Part shown: positions 46,854-58,056 of the stretch, one piece after another
Position numbering within the stretch: the stretch's first letter is position 1
Layout of the letters: every line of letters begins with the position of its first letter
DNA from: Mytilisepta virgata
Lineage: Eukaryota; Mollusca; Bivalvia; Mytilida; Mytilidae
Assembly: GCA_028015205.1 (NCBI GenBank)
Contig: CM051516.1
Location: 31,634,230 to 31,698,229, forward strand
Length of the DNA: 64,000 nt
Direction: 5' to 3'
Notes under the pieces: model-generated
What the model was told of the DNA's origin: nothing
Seen by the model: only the letters and a program-made list of their open reading frames with translations
Database searches by the model: none
Program-made: the position numbers and the translations under genes

Positions 46854-47324
46854 TCAAATATACTAATCATAAATTATGGTACCATATAACTATATCTTTT
46901 GCAAAATATTTAAGTTAAACCGAATATCTAATCATAATAATAAGTTTTTTTTTGTTAAATGTTTATTCCTGTTTTATGGAATGTTAAATTTTACCAAAAT
47001 AGACACTATCACAAAAATGAAATTAACTTTAGCAAAAATGTTATTTCAAAAGGGGAGAAAATAAAATATTAATCATGTGAATAATACTCTTCCCAGTGAC
47101 GGGCGTTTTTTTAGAACATTTTCACACAAAACTCAGTTTTCTAAGAAAAACAAATTCTTCTGAGGACAAACTTGGGAACTACTGAATGTCACTATTATCA
47201 AACTTGGGAACTACTGAATGTCACTATTATAAGTTATATTTCATTTCCAACATTTTGTGGTTTCAGAGTTTTTACCGCTCAAAGAAAACGGTCTCTTCCT
47301 TTAGTATTAATGATTATTACTAAC

Positions 47325-47619
47325 CTTTAAATATGGCAATTCCTCTGAATGAAATGCTTGTTTAGACAATGAATCTGTGAATTTTGCTCTCACATTTAAA
47401 TATGTGTTCCATTGTTCATCTGTAAATTTTTCTACTCTGCTTTCTTTTGCTTCCTTTAATGCATTCAATATCTTATCAAACTTATCAACAGATACAAGAA
47501 ATGCACTAAAAGCTGGAATGTGCAAGTCTGTGTACACATATGGGTATTTATGACACTCTGTGATGACATCAACTGCTATAGTGTATATCCTAAATGCACT
47601 ATTTAAATTAGATAATTTT
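47325..47619 (-). CDS. RNF213: RNF213-like gene, second exon seen (295 nt)
   Basis: The acceptor is a run of eight T followed by CAG; the donor is AAG|GTTAGT. After one base that completes the preceding split codon, 98 codons are open, starting KLSNLNSAFRIYTIAVDVIT and including a segment reading PYVYTDLHIPAFSAF. The exon ends at phase 0. Hydrophobic and charged residues alternate as in stacked helices. An ATG-led reading would lose the first third, so the splice acceptor rather than a start codon defines the left end of the coding part. Confidence 0.75.
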
Positions 47620-47689
47620 CTGAAAAAAAACAGAATATTTTTAACTAGTTAAATAAAATCTTCAATGATGTCTGAAATTGATTGAAGAA

Positions 47690-48468
47690 AAAAGGCAAAA
47701 ACTCCTATAAGGGGTCAATTGACAGTTTTTGTCATGTTGACTTATTTGAAGATCTTACTTTGCTGAACATTTTTGCTGTTTACAGTTTGTCTTTATCTGT
47801 AATAATATTTAAGGTAATAACTTAAAACTGCAAAATTTCCTTAAAATTAATCATTCTGGGGCAATAACCCATAAATGGGTTGTCCGATTCGATTGAAAAT
47901 TTCATGGCAGGTAGATCTTGACCTCATTAATTCTAGTCAGTTTTGCTCTAAATGCTTAAGGCAAAAAGTGCATTTTTCACCTATGTTCTATTTTTAGCTA
48001 TGGCAGCCATGTTTCTCGATGGACAAGAAAATAGAAACAAACTTTATACCAGATACCTTAAGGATCTTTCAGCCTAAGTTTGGCGGAAATTGATCATGCA
48101 GTTTGAGAGGAAAAGGTTTTTGAAAGTTTCCAAAGATGACGAAAAAAATTTGAAAAATTGTCGTCAAAGGGGAAAAACTCCTGTAAGGGGTAAATTTACA
48201 ATTGGACATGTTGACTTATTTCTAGCTCTTACTGTCTTGAACATTTTTGATGTTTACAGTTTGTCTTTATCTATAATAATATTCAGGATAATAACCTAGA
48301 ATTGCAAATTTCGTTAAAATTAATAATTCAGGGGCAAAAACCCAACAAATGGTTGACTGATTCGTCTGAAAATTTCATGGCAGGTAGATTTTGACCTGAT
48401 GAATATTTTTTCCCCGACGTCAGGTTTGCTCTAAATGTTTTAGTTTTTGAGATATAAGCCAATAAAAT
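47690..48468. repeat. GAGGCTC-family 450-bp units, left of the 'atacgaccgc' element
   Basis: 'ctcctataaggggtcaattg' and 'tttcatggcaggtagatctt' units, two in a row, cut at 48468 by the 48469-49825 element. Confidence 0.75.
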
Positions 48469-49825
48469 GCTCCGCTGGGCGCAGCTCGATACGACCGCAG
48501 AGGTCGAACCCTGAACAGTTGGGGCAAGTATGGACACAACATTCAAGCTTGATACAGCACTGAATTTGGATTGTGAATAAATATTTGACACAGCATAGGT
48601 TTCTGACACAGAATTAATGTGGTCTAAGAACTTAAAAATTTTTAATTTACCTATTCAAACCATATCAGTATTATTTGCTTTTATATATAAATCAGAAATA
48701 ACCAATTTAAAATGGAAAATTTTAAAGAAGTTTAATTTTGGACCCTTTGGACCTTAATGTAGACCAATTTGAAAACGGGACCAAAAATTAAGGATCTAAA
48801 TATACGGTTAGATTCGGCATATCAAAGAACCCCAATAGTTCAATTTTTGATGATTCAATTTTTGATGAAATCAAATAAAGTTCAATTTTGGACCCTTTAA
48901 ACCACAATGTGGTTCAATTTGATAACCGGGCCCAAATATCAATTTCTTGCTATTGCACAATACTGTGCAATTGAAGATTTCTTGCTATTGCACAACACTG
49001 TGCAATTGAAGATTTCTTGCTATTGCGCAATACTGTGCAATTGAAAATTTCTTGCTATTGCACAATACTTATCATAATTATTTACACATCCTGTTTGGTG
49101 TGTATCTCTGGCCTCATCATTATAATTTGCTTTTATATATAAATCAGAAATTTAATAATAAAGTTTTTGGCAAATTTCCAATATACAAATCAAATAAAGT
49201 TCAATTTTGGACCCTTTAAACCTCAATGTGGACCAATCTGATAACCAGGCCAAATATCAAAAAATCTAAAAACATGGTTAGATTTGGCATATCGAAGAAC
49301 CTCATATATTCAATTTTTGTTGAAATCAAACAAAGTTTAATTTTGGACCCCGATTTGGACCAACTTGAAAACTGGGCCCATAATAAAAAAAACTAAGTAC
49401 ATGTTTAGATTCAGCATATCAAAGAACCTCAAGAATTCAATTTTTGTTAAAATCAAACTAAGTTTAATTTTGGACCCTTTGGACCTTAATGTAGACCAAT
49501 TTGAAAACAGGACCAAAAATAAAGAATCTAAATAAATAGATAGATTCGGCATATCAAAGAACCCCAATAGTTCAATTTTTGATGAAATCAAACAAAGTTT
49601 AATTTTGGACCTTTTTGGCCCCTAATTCCTAAACTGTTGGGACCAAAACTCCCAAAATCAATCCCAACCTTCCTTTTGTGGTCATAAACCTTGTGTTTAA
49701 ATTTCATAGATTTCTATTTACTTATACTAAAGTTATTGTGCAAAAACCAAGAAAAATGCAACAACACCGGACGACGACGCCAACGTCATACCAATATACG
49801 ACCGCAAAAATTTTGCGGTCGTATA
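48469..49825. mobile_element. 'atacgaccgc' element with a 31-base terminal palindrome
   Basis: The left end contains GATACGACCGCAGAGGTCG. The right end is a near-perfect 31-base palindrome (49795-49825; TATACGACCGCAAAA and its complement). The interior holds a 37-bp minisatellite and 130-160 bp monomers with 'ttggaccctttggacc' (48725, 48883, 49200, 49335, 49470, 49600). I recall this as a common mussel repeat. Confidence 0.7.
48955..49070 (+). repeat. 37-bp minisatellite with an internal palindrome
   Basis: About three and a half copies of 'atttcttgctattgcacaat' followed by actgtgcaattgaag. TTGCACAATACTGTGCAA inside each is a self-complementary stem-loop, so the array is a row of small hairpins. 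Confidence 0.88.
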
Positions 49826-50215
49826 AAAACTGCAAAATTTCCTTAAAATTATCAATTCAGGGGCAATAACCAAACAAAGGGTTGAACAATTCATCTGGAA
49901 ATTTCATGGCAGGTAGATCTTGACCTGATGAACATTTTACCCCATCAGTTTTGCTCGAAATGCATTAGTTTTTGAGATATTAGCCAAAAACTGCAGCTTA
50001 TCCCCTATGTTCTATTTTAACCATGGCGGCCATGTTTATCTACGGACAATAAAATAAAACACAAACTTCTTTTAGATACCCTAACGATCATTCAGACTAA
50101 TTATGGCTGTTATTGGTTCAGTGGTTTAAGAGGAGAAGATCTTTGAAAAAGTTCATGACGGAAGACGGACAACATGATGGCAAAAGCTCACATGTCCTTT
50201 TAGGTTTCTATTGTT
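49826..50215. repeat. GAGGCTC-family unit, right of the 'atacgaccgc' element
   Basis: Resumes at a different point of the unit (aactgcaaaatttccttaaa) and ends gatggcaaaagctcacatgt ccttttagg, lacking the last hairpin arm. The mismatch of phase across the insertion implies a deletion or rearrangement. Confidence 0.7.
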
Positions 50216-50490
50216 CTTCATTACAATGTATGCATTGTTTATTCCCAATTTTCTAGCCCTAGCTAGGATAAAATTTTCAGTCTTCGTCTGCTAAGTTACA
50301 AAACATGAAGGTCAAGGTCACATCACATTTCCTTGTAGACCCCACTTGCTTTTGGCTTGAGTACACTGGATGACGTTTGCACATTTATGAAACTTGTTTG
50401 GCGAGTTATATGATAAAAAATAAATTTGTGTTATGCTTTAAAGACTTCACCTTAACCTGAGGATAGCCGAAGGCTACCAAATATAGAATG

Positions 50491-50886
50491 TAACCTCATC
50501 CAAGCATCTCCGATGAGACGGATGAGGAGCATTCTATGAGGGAGCCATAGGGTCCGAAGGTTAAGGTCACCCACTTGTTGGATGCTTTACCACCCTTGTT
50601 ATAGAACTTCTTGTTTTAATAGGGTTTAGAAGTCTTGTTATTGACAATACATCAAAAATTAATTTTTATCAAACTCTGATTGTGTTTGGTAAGCTGGTTA
50701 ATTTTAAAAGAGGCCCGAATATTGGGTGCATTGCCTTATATACTACCGAGCACTTACCATTCAATCAGCTATAAAGAAGGGACGTGTGGCGGAAAAGTAG
50801 TTAAAGTTCATCTTAACCCTTGGAGCCTATGGCTCCCTCATAGAATGCTCCACCACCGTCTCATCAGAGATGCTTGGATGAGGTTA
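50491..50886. repeat. Inverted repeat with about 75-base arms
   Basis: 50491-50571 (taacctcatccaagcatctc ... gagggagccatagg) is the reverse complement, with small gaps, of 50812-50886. The spacer is about 240 bases. Confidence 0.8.
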
Positions 50887-51739
50887 CATTATTTTACCTT
50901 GATGTCAAAGGTCAAGGTGAAATGTTGGTCATGATGATACATGACGCACTTACATACCAAATACCATAATTCTACCTCAAAGAACCAAAGGTCAAGGTCA
51001 ACTGTTGATCATTATGATATGTGACACACCTACATACCAAATACCAAAAACAGTTTTCAGACAAAAATATTTAAAAGGGCAATAACTTTTGCACAAGATG
51101 ATCAACAGCAAAATCGGTATAATATGTGCATGTGAAAAATCACATCAGAGAAGATATAGGAAATATGAACAATCAGAAAAACCCATTTTGAGACCTGGTT
51201 TTAAGCCATGTTACAAGCAGAACAGCACTTCAGAAAAAATTAGGCCTTAATAGGTAATAGATATCATTTCCATCAAGTATCAATCTATTTATTGTAATAC
51301 ATTTTCCACAAGGCTCAAACTGTTAACTAAGTCAGATGTGTGCTGCCAACTGTGATTTTCAATGAGCACCGTAGTAACAATTCCTGGAAAGTACCTTGCA
51401 ATAATCATCTAATCTTCAAATCCATAAGGCAAGTAATTTCATAACAGATCTTAGAAATTTAACCTGTTAGAAACAAAAACCCTTTTAGGGTCTTGCTGCC
51501 ATGTTAGATAGCAGAACAATATCAAAGTAACAAATTATTCTGCTCTTCACAAGTATCACTTTCTGCAAGTGTCATACTATTCTATAAACTGTTCATGAGA
51601 AAAAAGAATTTTAAATACATTTCCTATAGGTTGCAACACAGCAGAATCTTGGATTTCTGTCCACCAAGAAAGTAATATCATATGGTAGTGACTTGCTATG
51701 ATCGGTCATGACAAGCTGAAAATATCAATTCCAAGAAGA
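50887..51739. other. Intron sequence with two short repeats
   Basis: 'aaaggtcaaggt...acataccaaataccat' occurs at about 50906 and 50987 (period about 80). Otherwise unremarkable. Confidence 0.5.
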
Positions 51740-52225
51740 TCAAAGTGTGAAAAGTTAATGGACAGATTAAGTTCACCAGTGGTTGCTGTCTTAAATGGAG
51801 GTCTGGATTATCAGATATAATTATAATTCTGAAAGAGGATCCCTCCTGCCAACTTTTGTTACAATTTGCTCAATGGTATCAGACAAGAAGTTCTCTGGAG
51901 GCCATCTAGGATGGAGATCTAGGTCTCAAACAATTCTGATGGAATACCAGCAAAATTTTAGTTACAATTTGCTCAGAAAAGTAGACCTTTAAGTGAATTT
52001 TATCACAGGGTCATATGAAAAACTAAGTTTGCTCTTGTGATCGGCCATCTTAGATGGAGGTCTGGGTCATTGTATGCGATTCTGAGAGAACCCCCTAAGG
52101 ATCACTGCTGCCAACTTTTGACTGACTCTGTGAGGAAGATTGAAATATAAAATTTTATGAAAGAAGGGACAGACAGGGATAAGGATGGACAACAACACCA
52201 ATAGTTCCAAGTGAGCTAATAAAGA
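51740..52225. repeat. Diverged GAGGCTC-family copy
   Basis: Three diverged monomers with 'gatataattctgaaag', 'tgccaacttttg' and a ccaagtgagctaataaag end at about 52208-52225, about 125 bp left of the exon at 52350. Confidence 0.6.
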
Positions 52226-52349
52226 AACAGATGAGTAAAAGTTCAGTGGAGAACAATTTTAATTGCAACTCAATCTCAACTGATAAATTAACTTTACAGA
52301 CTTATGCATCCCTCAATTTATAATCAAAACAATTATTTACTTTACATAC

Positions 52350-52411
52350 ATGTCTGGTTTTTCCTCAAAGCACTGTTTGCATACCAACTGCAACATCTTC
52401 TTCAAAGTTGC
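52350..52411 (-). CDS. RNF213-like gene, first exon seen (62 nt)
   Basis: On the minus strand a tract ending TCAATTTCAG precedes 62 open bases and then a GTATGT donor. It starts at phase 0 with ATLKKMLQLVCKQCF and ends two bases into a codon, which the first base of the next exon (47619) completes. The length is short for an independent call; the phase match is the main support. Exons further upstream would lie beyond 52411; I found none between there and 64000, but short exons could be missed. Confidence 0.55.
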
Positions 52412-52779
52412 CTGAAATTGATAGAATTACAAAGCTTATGACTACCCCATAGGACACCTTCACAAAAGTTTGATCTACATTCAGTAATACTGGATGCTGG
52501 TGGAAATTTTATGAAGGTGTTGGTGCCTTTAATATGCTTGATCATTACTGCACCTGTCAACAGTTTCCAAAGTTCAATATATATAAGTCATTGATAAATG
52601 AGGCATTTTTCACACAATCTGCTTTGAAATTAAAAAATCCATACAAACCATGTATCATAAATTTAGGAAGATAATAATAGTTTAATTTGGCAATATATAA
52701 GAGATTTTCACATTGTTGACATTTTATGCACATGTAGTTTAGTATATAATCATTGAGCATGTACAAATCGTGTTATGTC

Positions 52780-53500
52780 TATCTTGACTGGCAGCATGGA
52801 ACATTGCTGTCAAATCACGACTTGCACACTGGTTTCAAACAAGAAGATCTTTCAGTGATTTTCCCATTAGGTCCTATCATCTATGTTAAACTATGTTGCA
52901 CTCTGGCAGCCATCTACAATTCTGACAGAGGACCACCTAACAACCCTGCCAAGTTTTGTTCCAACTGGGCCTGTGATTTCAGACAAGAAGATCTTTTAGT
53001 AAATTTCCCATAGGGTAATGTTAAACTAAGTTTGGCCTGGATGACGAGCGGGTTCATCGGATATAATTCTGAAAGAGGACAAACTAAGGACCATTGCTGC
53101 CAAGTTTTGTTCCAAAAGGCCTGGTGGTTTCAGACAAGAACATCTTTAAGTAAATTTTACATAGGGTACCGTTAAACTATTTTCGGCTCTACATCTGGCA
53201 GCCATCTTGGATGGCGGGCAGGTCATCAGAATTAAATCTGAAAGAGGACCACTTAAGGACCATTGCTTTCCACTTTTTTTCCAATTGGCCAAGCGGTTTC
53301 AGACAAGAAGATCTTTCAGTAAATTCCTTATAGGATAATGTTAAACTATGTTCAGCTCTGGCAGACATCTTGGATGGTTGATGAGGTGATTAGATACAAT
53401 TCTGAAAGAGGACCATTGCTGCCAAGTTTTTTTTCCAATTGGCCAAGTCATCCAGAAAAGAAGATCTTAAAGTTATAAGGAAAATGTGTACTAAGTTTCA
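52780..53500. repeat. GAGGCTC-family monomers without clear ends
   Basis: Four to five monomers of 130-180 bp: 'ttcagacaagaagatctttc', 'ttaaactatgtt', 'ctggcagccatct', 'gaaagaggaccac'. Neither terminal hairpin is present. Confidence 0.75.
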
Positions 53501-53627
53501 AATTGACGTGACTACAACTTCACCCTAAACTAACTTCACCAAAAACTTTAACCTGAGAATGAACTGTTTCCTCACTATCATATTCTATGTTGAGTGACCC
53601 AAGATGTTTGCCATAGGGGAACTGATA

Positions 53628-53778
53628 CAGTTGACTCTCATTATCTCAAATTGAATTTGAGGATGAATCAAATTTTTATGTGGCCCCAAATGTTTTGCAG
53701 TGTAAATATATGTATTTAAACTCCTGTTTAGTCGAATTTTCTTCTATCTCAAAATAAATGTTGAGTTCCAAATTATAA
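53628..53778 (+). mobile_element. Left end of the same pogo-like MITE, truncated
   Basis: CAGTTGACTCTCATTATCTC followed by 'tgtggccccaaatg...aaatatatgtattt...gagttccaaattataa' parallels the first 150 bases of 40785-41514. It is cut off by a GAGGCTC-family element at 53779. Confidence 0.7.
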
Positions 53779-55300
53779 CCAGAGGCTCCATGGAGCCTGA
53801 ATCACTCACCTTGATTTTAGGTGACCACAAAGGACAAAGAACTTCTAGATAAGATCTAAGATCTGTAAGGAATTGTTCTACAGTATCAGGCACTTCTAGA
53901 TAAGATATTTAAAGAATTCTAGATCTTCCAGTGTCCAATGTTAAAACTGTTAAACAAAGTCCAGCTTTGGCAGCTAGCTTGGATTCCGATCAGCATGAAA
54001 ACTTAGCTTTTGTAGCAGAAATTTATCCAAGGATCTTCATGCAACAAAAACATTTCAATTGCCTTAGTATTTTCAGACAAGAAGACCTTTGTACAAATTT
54101 CCCCATAGGGTCCAATATTAAACTAAGTCTGGATGTGGCGACCATCTTCAATTTCCAATCGGCACAAAAAACATACTTTTGTAGAGGTTCATCCAATGCT
54201 TGTTGATACATAAAAAACATTTCAATTGGCTTGGTAGATTCTGACAAGAAGACCTTTGTACAAATTTCCCCGTAAGGTCCAATGTTAAACTAAGTCTGAA
54301 TGTGGCGGCCATCTTGAATCTCCAATCGTCACAAAAAACATATATTTTGTAAAGATTCATCTAATGCTTGTTGATACATAAAAAAACATTTCAATTGGCT
54401 TAGTAGTTTCTACAGATTTCCCCATAGGGTCCAATGTTAAACTAAGTCCGGCTGTGGCGGCCATCTTGAATTTCTGATCAGCACAAAAAACTAAGTTTGT
54501 AGAGGTTCATCCAATGCTTGTTGATACATAAAAACATTTCAATTGGCTTGGTAGTTTCTGACAAGAAGACCTCTGTACAAATTTCCCCATAGGGTCCAAT
54601 GTTAAACTAAGTCTGGCTGTGGCGGCCATCTTGAATTTCCGATCAGCACAAAACACTAAGTTTGTAGAGGTTCATCCAATGCTTGTTGATTATGACATAA
54701 AAACATTTCAATTGGCTTGGTAGTTTCAGACAAGAGGACCTTTGTACAAATTTCCCAATAGGATACTATGTTAAACTTAGTCCTGCTGTGGCGGCCATCT
54801 TGAATTTCCAATCAGCACAAAAAACAAAAATTTTGTAGAGGTTCATCCAATGCTTGTTAATACATAAAAGCTTTTCAATTGGCTTGGAAGTTTCTGACAA
54901 GGAGACCTTTATACAAATTTCCCCATAGGGTCCAATGTTAAACTTAGTCTGGCTGTGGCGGCCATCTTGAATTTCCGATCGGTATAAAAAACAAAAGTTT
55001 TGTAGAGGTTCATCCAAAGATCATTCATGCAACAAATCAATTGAATTGGCTCAGTTGTTTCTGACATGAAAAGCTTAAAATATGAGTCTAATCAGAATTA
55101 TCTGCCCCTGATAGCAATGTTGAATATCCAATTGGCACAAAAAAATGTAACTTTAGTACTGAACCATCCAATTAACATTCCTGCCAAGTCTGGTTCCATT
55201 TGGATTGGTGGTTTGAGAGAAAAAGATGAAAATGTGAAATGTGGACGGACGATGAATGGACTACAGATGACGGATGCAAAGTGATTGCAAAAGCCCAAAA
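53779..55300. mobile_element. GAGGCTC-family element with about 170-bp monomers
   Basis: Starts ccagaggctccatggagcct at 53779, inside a truncated MITE. 'ttggcttggtagtttctgac' and 'ggcggccatcttgaatttcc' recur every 145-175 bp from 54.0 to 55.0 kb. It ends cggatgcaaagtgattgc near 55285. Confidence 0.85.
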
Positions 55301-55302
55301 CA

Positions 55303-56893
55303 ACTAGAGGCTCTCAAGAGCCTGTATAGCTCTCCTGGATTTAACTTTTCACCTTGAGCAGACCTAAAAATTTAAGTGTTGCAGTCAATTTGGCTGGTTT
55401 TTCTATAGGATTCTATGTTAAATTAAATTCAGCTGTGGCAGTCATCTTGGTTGACAGTCCAGGTCAACGGATACATTTCTAAAAGAGAACCATCTAAGGG
55501 ACGAGATCAAAAGTTCAATGTCGGATAAAAAACTTAATTCAAATAGTTTGGGGGTGGGGGGGGTAAAAATCACTGGAAGTTTTGTTATCCAACATCGATT
55601 TTTGTATACGCCTATATTTGTCAATCAATTTTTCCCAAATTAAGTTAAGAGGGGGGTGGGGGGGTCAGTGAAAAAACTATGTGAATTAAGTTTTTTATCC
55701 GACATTGAACTTTTGATCTCGTCCCTAAGGACCATTTCCATTAAGTCTTGTCCCAACTGGCTAAGTGGTTTCAGACAAGAAGATTTTTAAATGAATTTTC
55801 TTATAGGGTCCAATATTGTGTAGCAGGCATCTTGGTTGACAATTCAGGTGATCGGACACACTTCTGAAAGAGGACCTCTTAAGGACCAATGCTGCCAATT
55901 CTGGCTCCAATATGTCAAGTGGTTTCAGACAAGAAGATTTTTCAATGAATTTTTCCATAGGACCCTATGTTAAACTATGTTCATGTGTGGCGGACATCTT
56001 GGTTCACAGTCCATGAAATCAGACACATTTCTGAAAAAGGACCTCCTAAGGACCAATGCTGCCAAGTCCTGCTCCAATATGTCAAGTGGTTTCAGACAAG
56101 AAGATTTTTCAATGAATTTTCCTAAATGGCCCTATGTTAAACTAAGTTCGGTTGACAGTCCAGCTCATTGGACACAACTCTGTAAGAGGACCATCTAAGG
56201 ACCATTGCTGCCAAGTCTGGTTCCAATTGGTCAAGTGGTTTAAGACGAAGATTTTTCAATGAATTTTCCCATAGGGCCCTATGTTAAACTAAGTTTGGCT
56301 GTGGCAGCCATCTTGGTTAACAGTCCGGGTCATTGGACATATTTCTGAAAGAGAACCTCCTAAGAACCATTACTGCCAACTTTGGTTCCAACTGACCTTG
56401 TAGTTTCATGTAAGATTTTTTAAATTCACCATCCCCCCCCCCTTTTTTTCTATTTTCAATGATTTTGGTCATGTTAACTTATTTATAATAATATTAAAGA
56501 TAATAACCTAAAACTGCAAAATTTCCTTAAAATTAACAATTCAGGTGCAGTAATCCAACAAAGGGTTGACCAATTCGTCTGAAAATTTCATGACAGGTAG
56601 ATCTTGACCTGATGAACATTTTTACCCATGTCAGCTTTGCTCTAATTGCTTTAGTTTTTGAGATATAAGACAAAACTGCAGTTTACCCCTATGTTCTATT
56701 TTTTAGCCATGTCGGCCATGTTGGTTAGCAGGAGGGGTCATCAGAAACATTTTTTAAACTAGATACCCTAATGATGCTTGTGGCCAAGTTTGGTTCAATT
56801 TGGCCCAGTAGTTTCAGAGGAGAATATTTTTGTAAAAGTTAACAGACAACGAAGACGGACGACGGACGCCAAGTCAGGTGAGCTAAAAATTGG
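55303..56893. mobile_element. GAGGCTC-family element containing a Harbinger-like MITE
   Basis: Complete ends: aactagaggctctcaagagc at about 55303 and gtcaggtgagctaaaaattg at about 56873-56892. Monomers as at 43-45 kb, then one 450-bp unit. The MITE at 55498-55725 sits in the second monomer. Confidence 0.85.
55498..55725. mobile_element. PIF/Harbinger-like MITE, 228 bp
   Basis: TIRs of about 45-50 bp start GGGACGAGATCAAAAGTTC on both sides and include TCGGATAAAAAACTTAATTC. TAA at 55495-55497 and 55726-55728 is the duplication; removal restores 'catcTAAggaccattt', the normal sequence of the host monomer. A 3-bp TAA target and GG start fit Harbinger. Inner G-rich and C-rich tracts (gggggtggggggg) flank the centre. 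Confidence 0.88.
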
Positions 56894-57371
56894 GGGATAG
56901 ACCAGATCTGAGTCCAAAAGGGTATAAAATTATGGAAAAAAGTATTGGACCAGGACATAATTCGCATGCACACATCTACGTACTAGGATATAACAGTATG
57001 CAAAGTTTAATTAATCCCTGATAACATATTTGAGAAACTGCAGGTACAAAAAAAATTGCAGGATGAACAGAATTTCTAAGTCCAAAAGGGTATAAAATTA
57101 TGGGAAAAAGTATTGGAACAGGACATACTTCACATTTGCAAATCTACATACTAGGATCTAACAGTATGCAGTTTCATTAACCTCTGATAAGGCATGTTTG
57201 AGAAACTGCGGGTACAAAAAAAATTGGGGGATAGACAGAATTTCTAAGTCCAAAAGGGTATAAAATTATGGAAAAAAGTATTGGACCAGGGCATACTTGC
57301 GCATGTACACATACTAGTACTAGGATCTAACAGAATGGTATGTAAAGTTTCATTAACCTCTGATAAGCCGT
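56894..57371 (+). repeat. 167-bp tandem repeat (target of the 4.3-kb transposon)
   Basis: 'gtccaaaagggtataaaatt' recurs at 56912, 57080 and 57249, with 'tttgagaaactgcgggtaca' and a shared taggatctaacag. The last monomer is split by the insertion at 57372 and resumes at 61679. Confidence 0.88.
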
Positions 57372-57617
57372 TGTAGCGTAAAATTTACAAGTCCGTAAAA
57401 AATGGTAGTTCCGTTTCCGGTTTCCGGTTTGTCTTTCAAATTTTACGCTGTTTACTGTAAATTTCGCAAGTCGTCGTAAAATTCACAAGCTTGTTAGAAA
57501 CACAAACTATCCTGTTAATTTTAACATATATACAAAGGACTACAAACCGTTTACACAATATTGAATGAATTAGTACTTACTTAACTTATGAATGAATGAA
57601 ATAAATTATAAATATGC

Positions 57618-57700
57618 TTGTGGCAGCTTTGAAAAACAAAAAACATCGGCGCTCAGGATCGCGGCGTTGTTTTGTTGGTTTTTTTTTAAAGCTGCCACAA
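57618..57700. repeat. Short hairpin near the left end of the 4.3-kb transposon
   Basis: TTGTGGCAGCTTT at 57618-57630 pairs exactly with AAAGCTGCCACAA at 57688-57700. The adjacent A-rich and T-rich runs extend the stem, around a GC-rich loop (ggcgctcaggatcgcggcg). It may be a small nested MITE or structured RNA. Confidence 0.6.
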
Positions 57701-58056
57701 TCCGTTTTCGATATAACATTGGAAGTCAGAGGCCTACAAATTTGTGATAAACAGCTCAAATTCCAAGATTTGTTTGGATTTTTGTTTTGGGGGGAGGGGG
57801 ACTGTTGGCGCTGTCCGAGGGATCTGCAAAATTAAAGATAAGCCAAGTCGTAAATTAACAGGTGTATGGAATATGGTAGAATTAAAATAGGTCTAGATTT
57901 ATAACATTCTATGAAAAGTCGTGAATAAATCTAGAAGAAGAAAAATAATAACTTGCTCAAAGCCACAATGGAAATGCAATACTGAATTGCTCAGCAACAT
58001 ACAGTAAAAGGCCTAAAAGGCATGAAATGCTACAAAAAGTAATTATTATACCACAC

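Larger units (their letters stand above)
375..52411 (-). other. RNF213: Partial giant gene, RNF213-like E3 ubiquitin ligase (seven exons, both ends missing)
   Basis: Seven minus-strand exons chain in phase: lengths 62, 295, 102, 90, 187, 288 and 584 nt total 1608 nt, 536 codons with no internal stop. Every junction has AG at the acceptor and GT at the donor, and split codons close correctly at the three junctions that interrupt a codon. Introns are about 4.7, 15.5, 13.1, 2.9, 8.3 and 5.8 kb and are full of transposons. The product is helical and charged, with no signal peptide or membrane segment. Its best match from memory is the long alpha-helical part N-terminal to the AAA modules of RNF213/mysterin, a giant cytosolic AAA ATPase and ubiquitin ligase acting on lipid droplets and pathogens. 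The RING, RZ finger and AAA modules are not in this window. The family call is recall of general sequence style, not an alignment; the exon chain itself is much firmer. Confidence 0.6.

Noticed and set aside
48955..49070. CRISPR-like array
   Set aside because: Short direct repeats contain no unique spacers; it is a 37-bp minisatellite in a eukaryotic genome.
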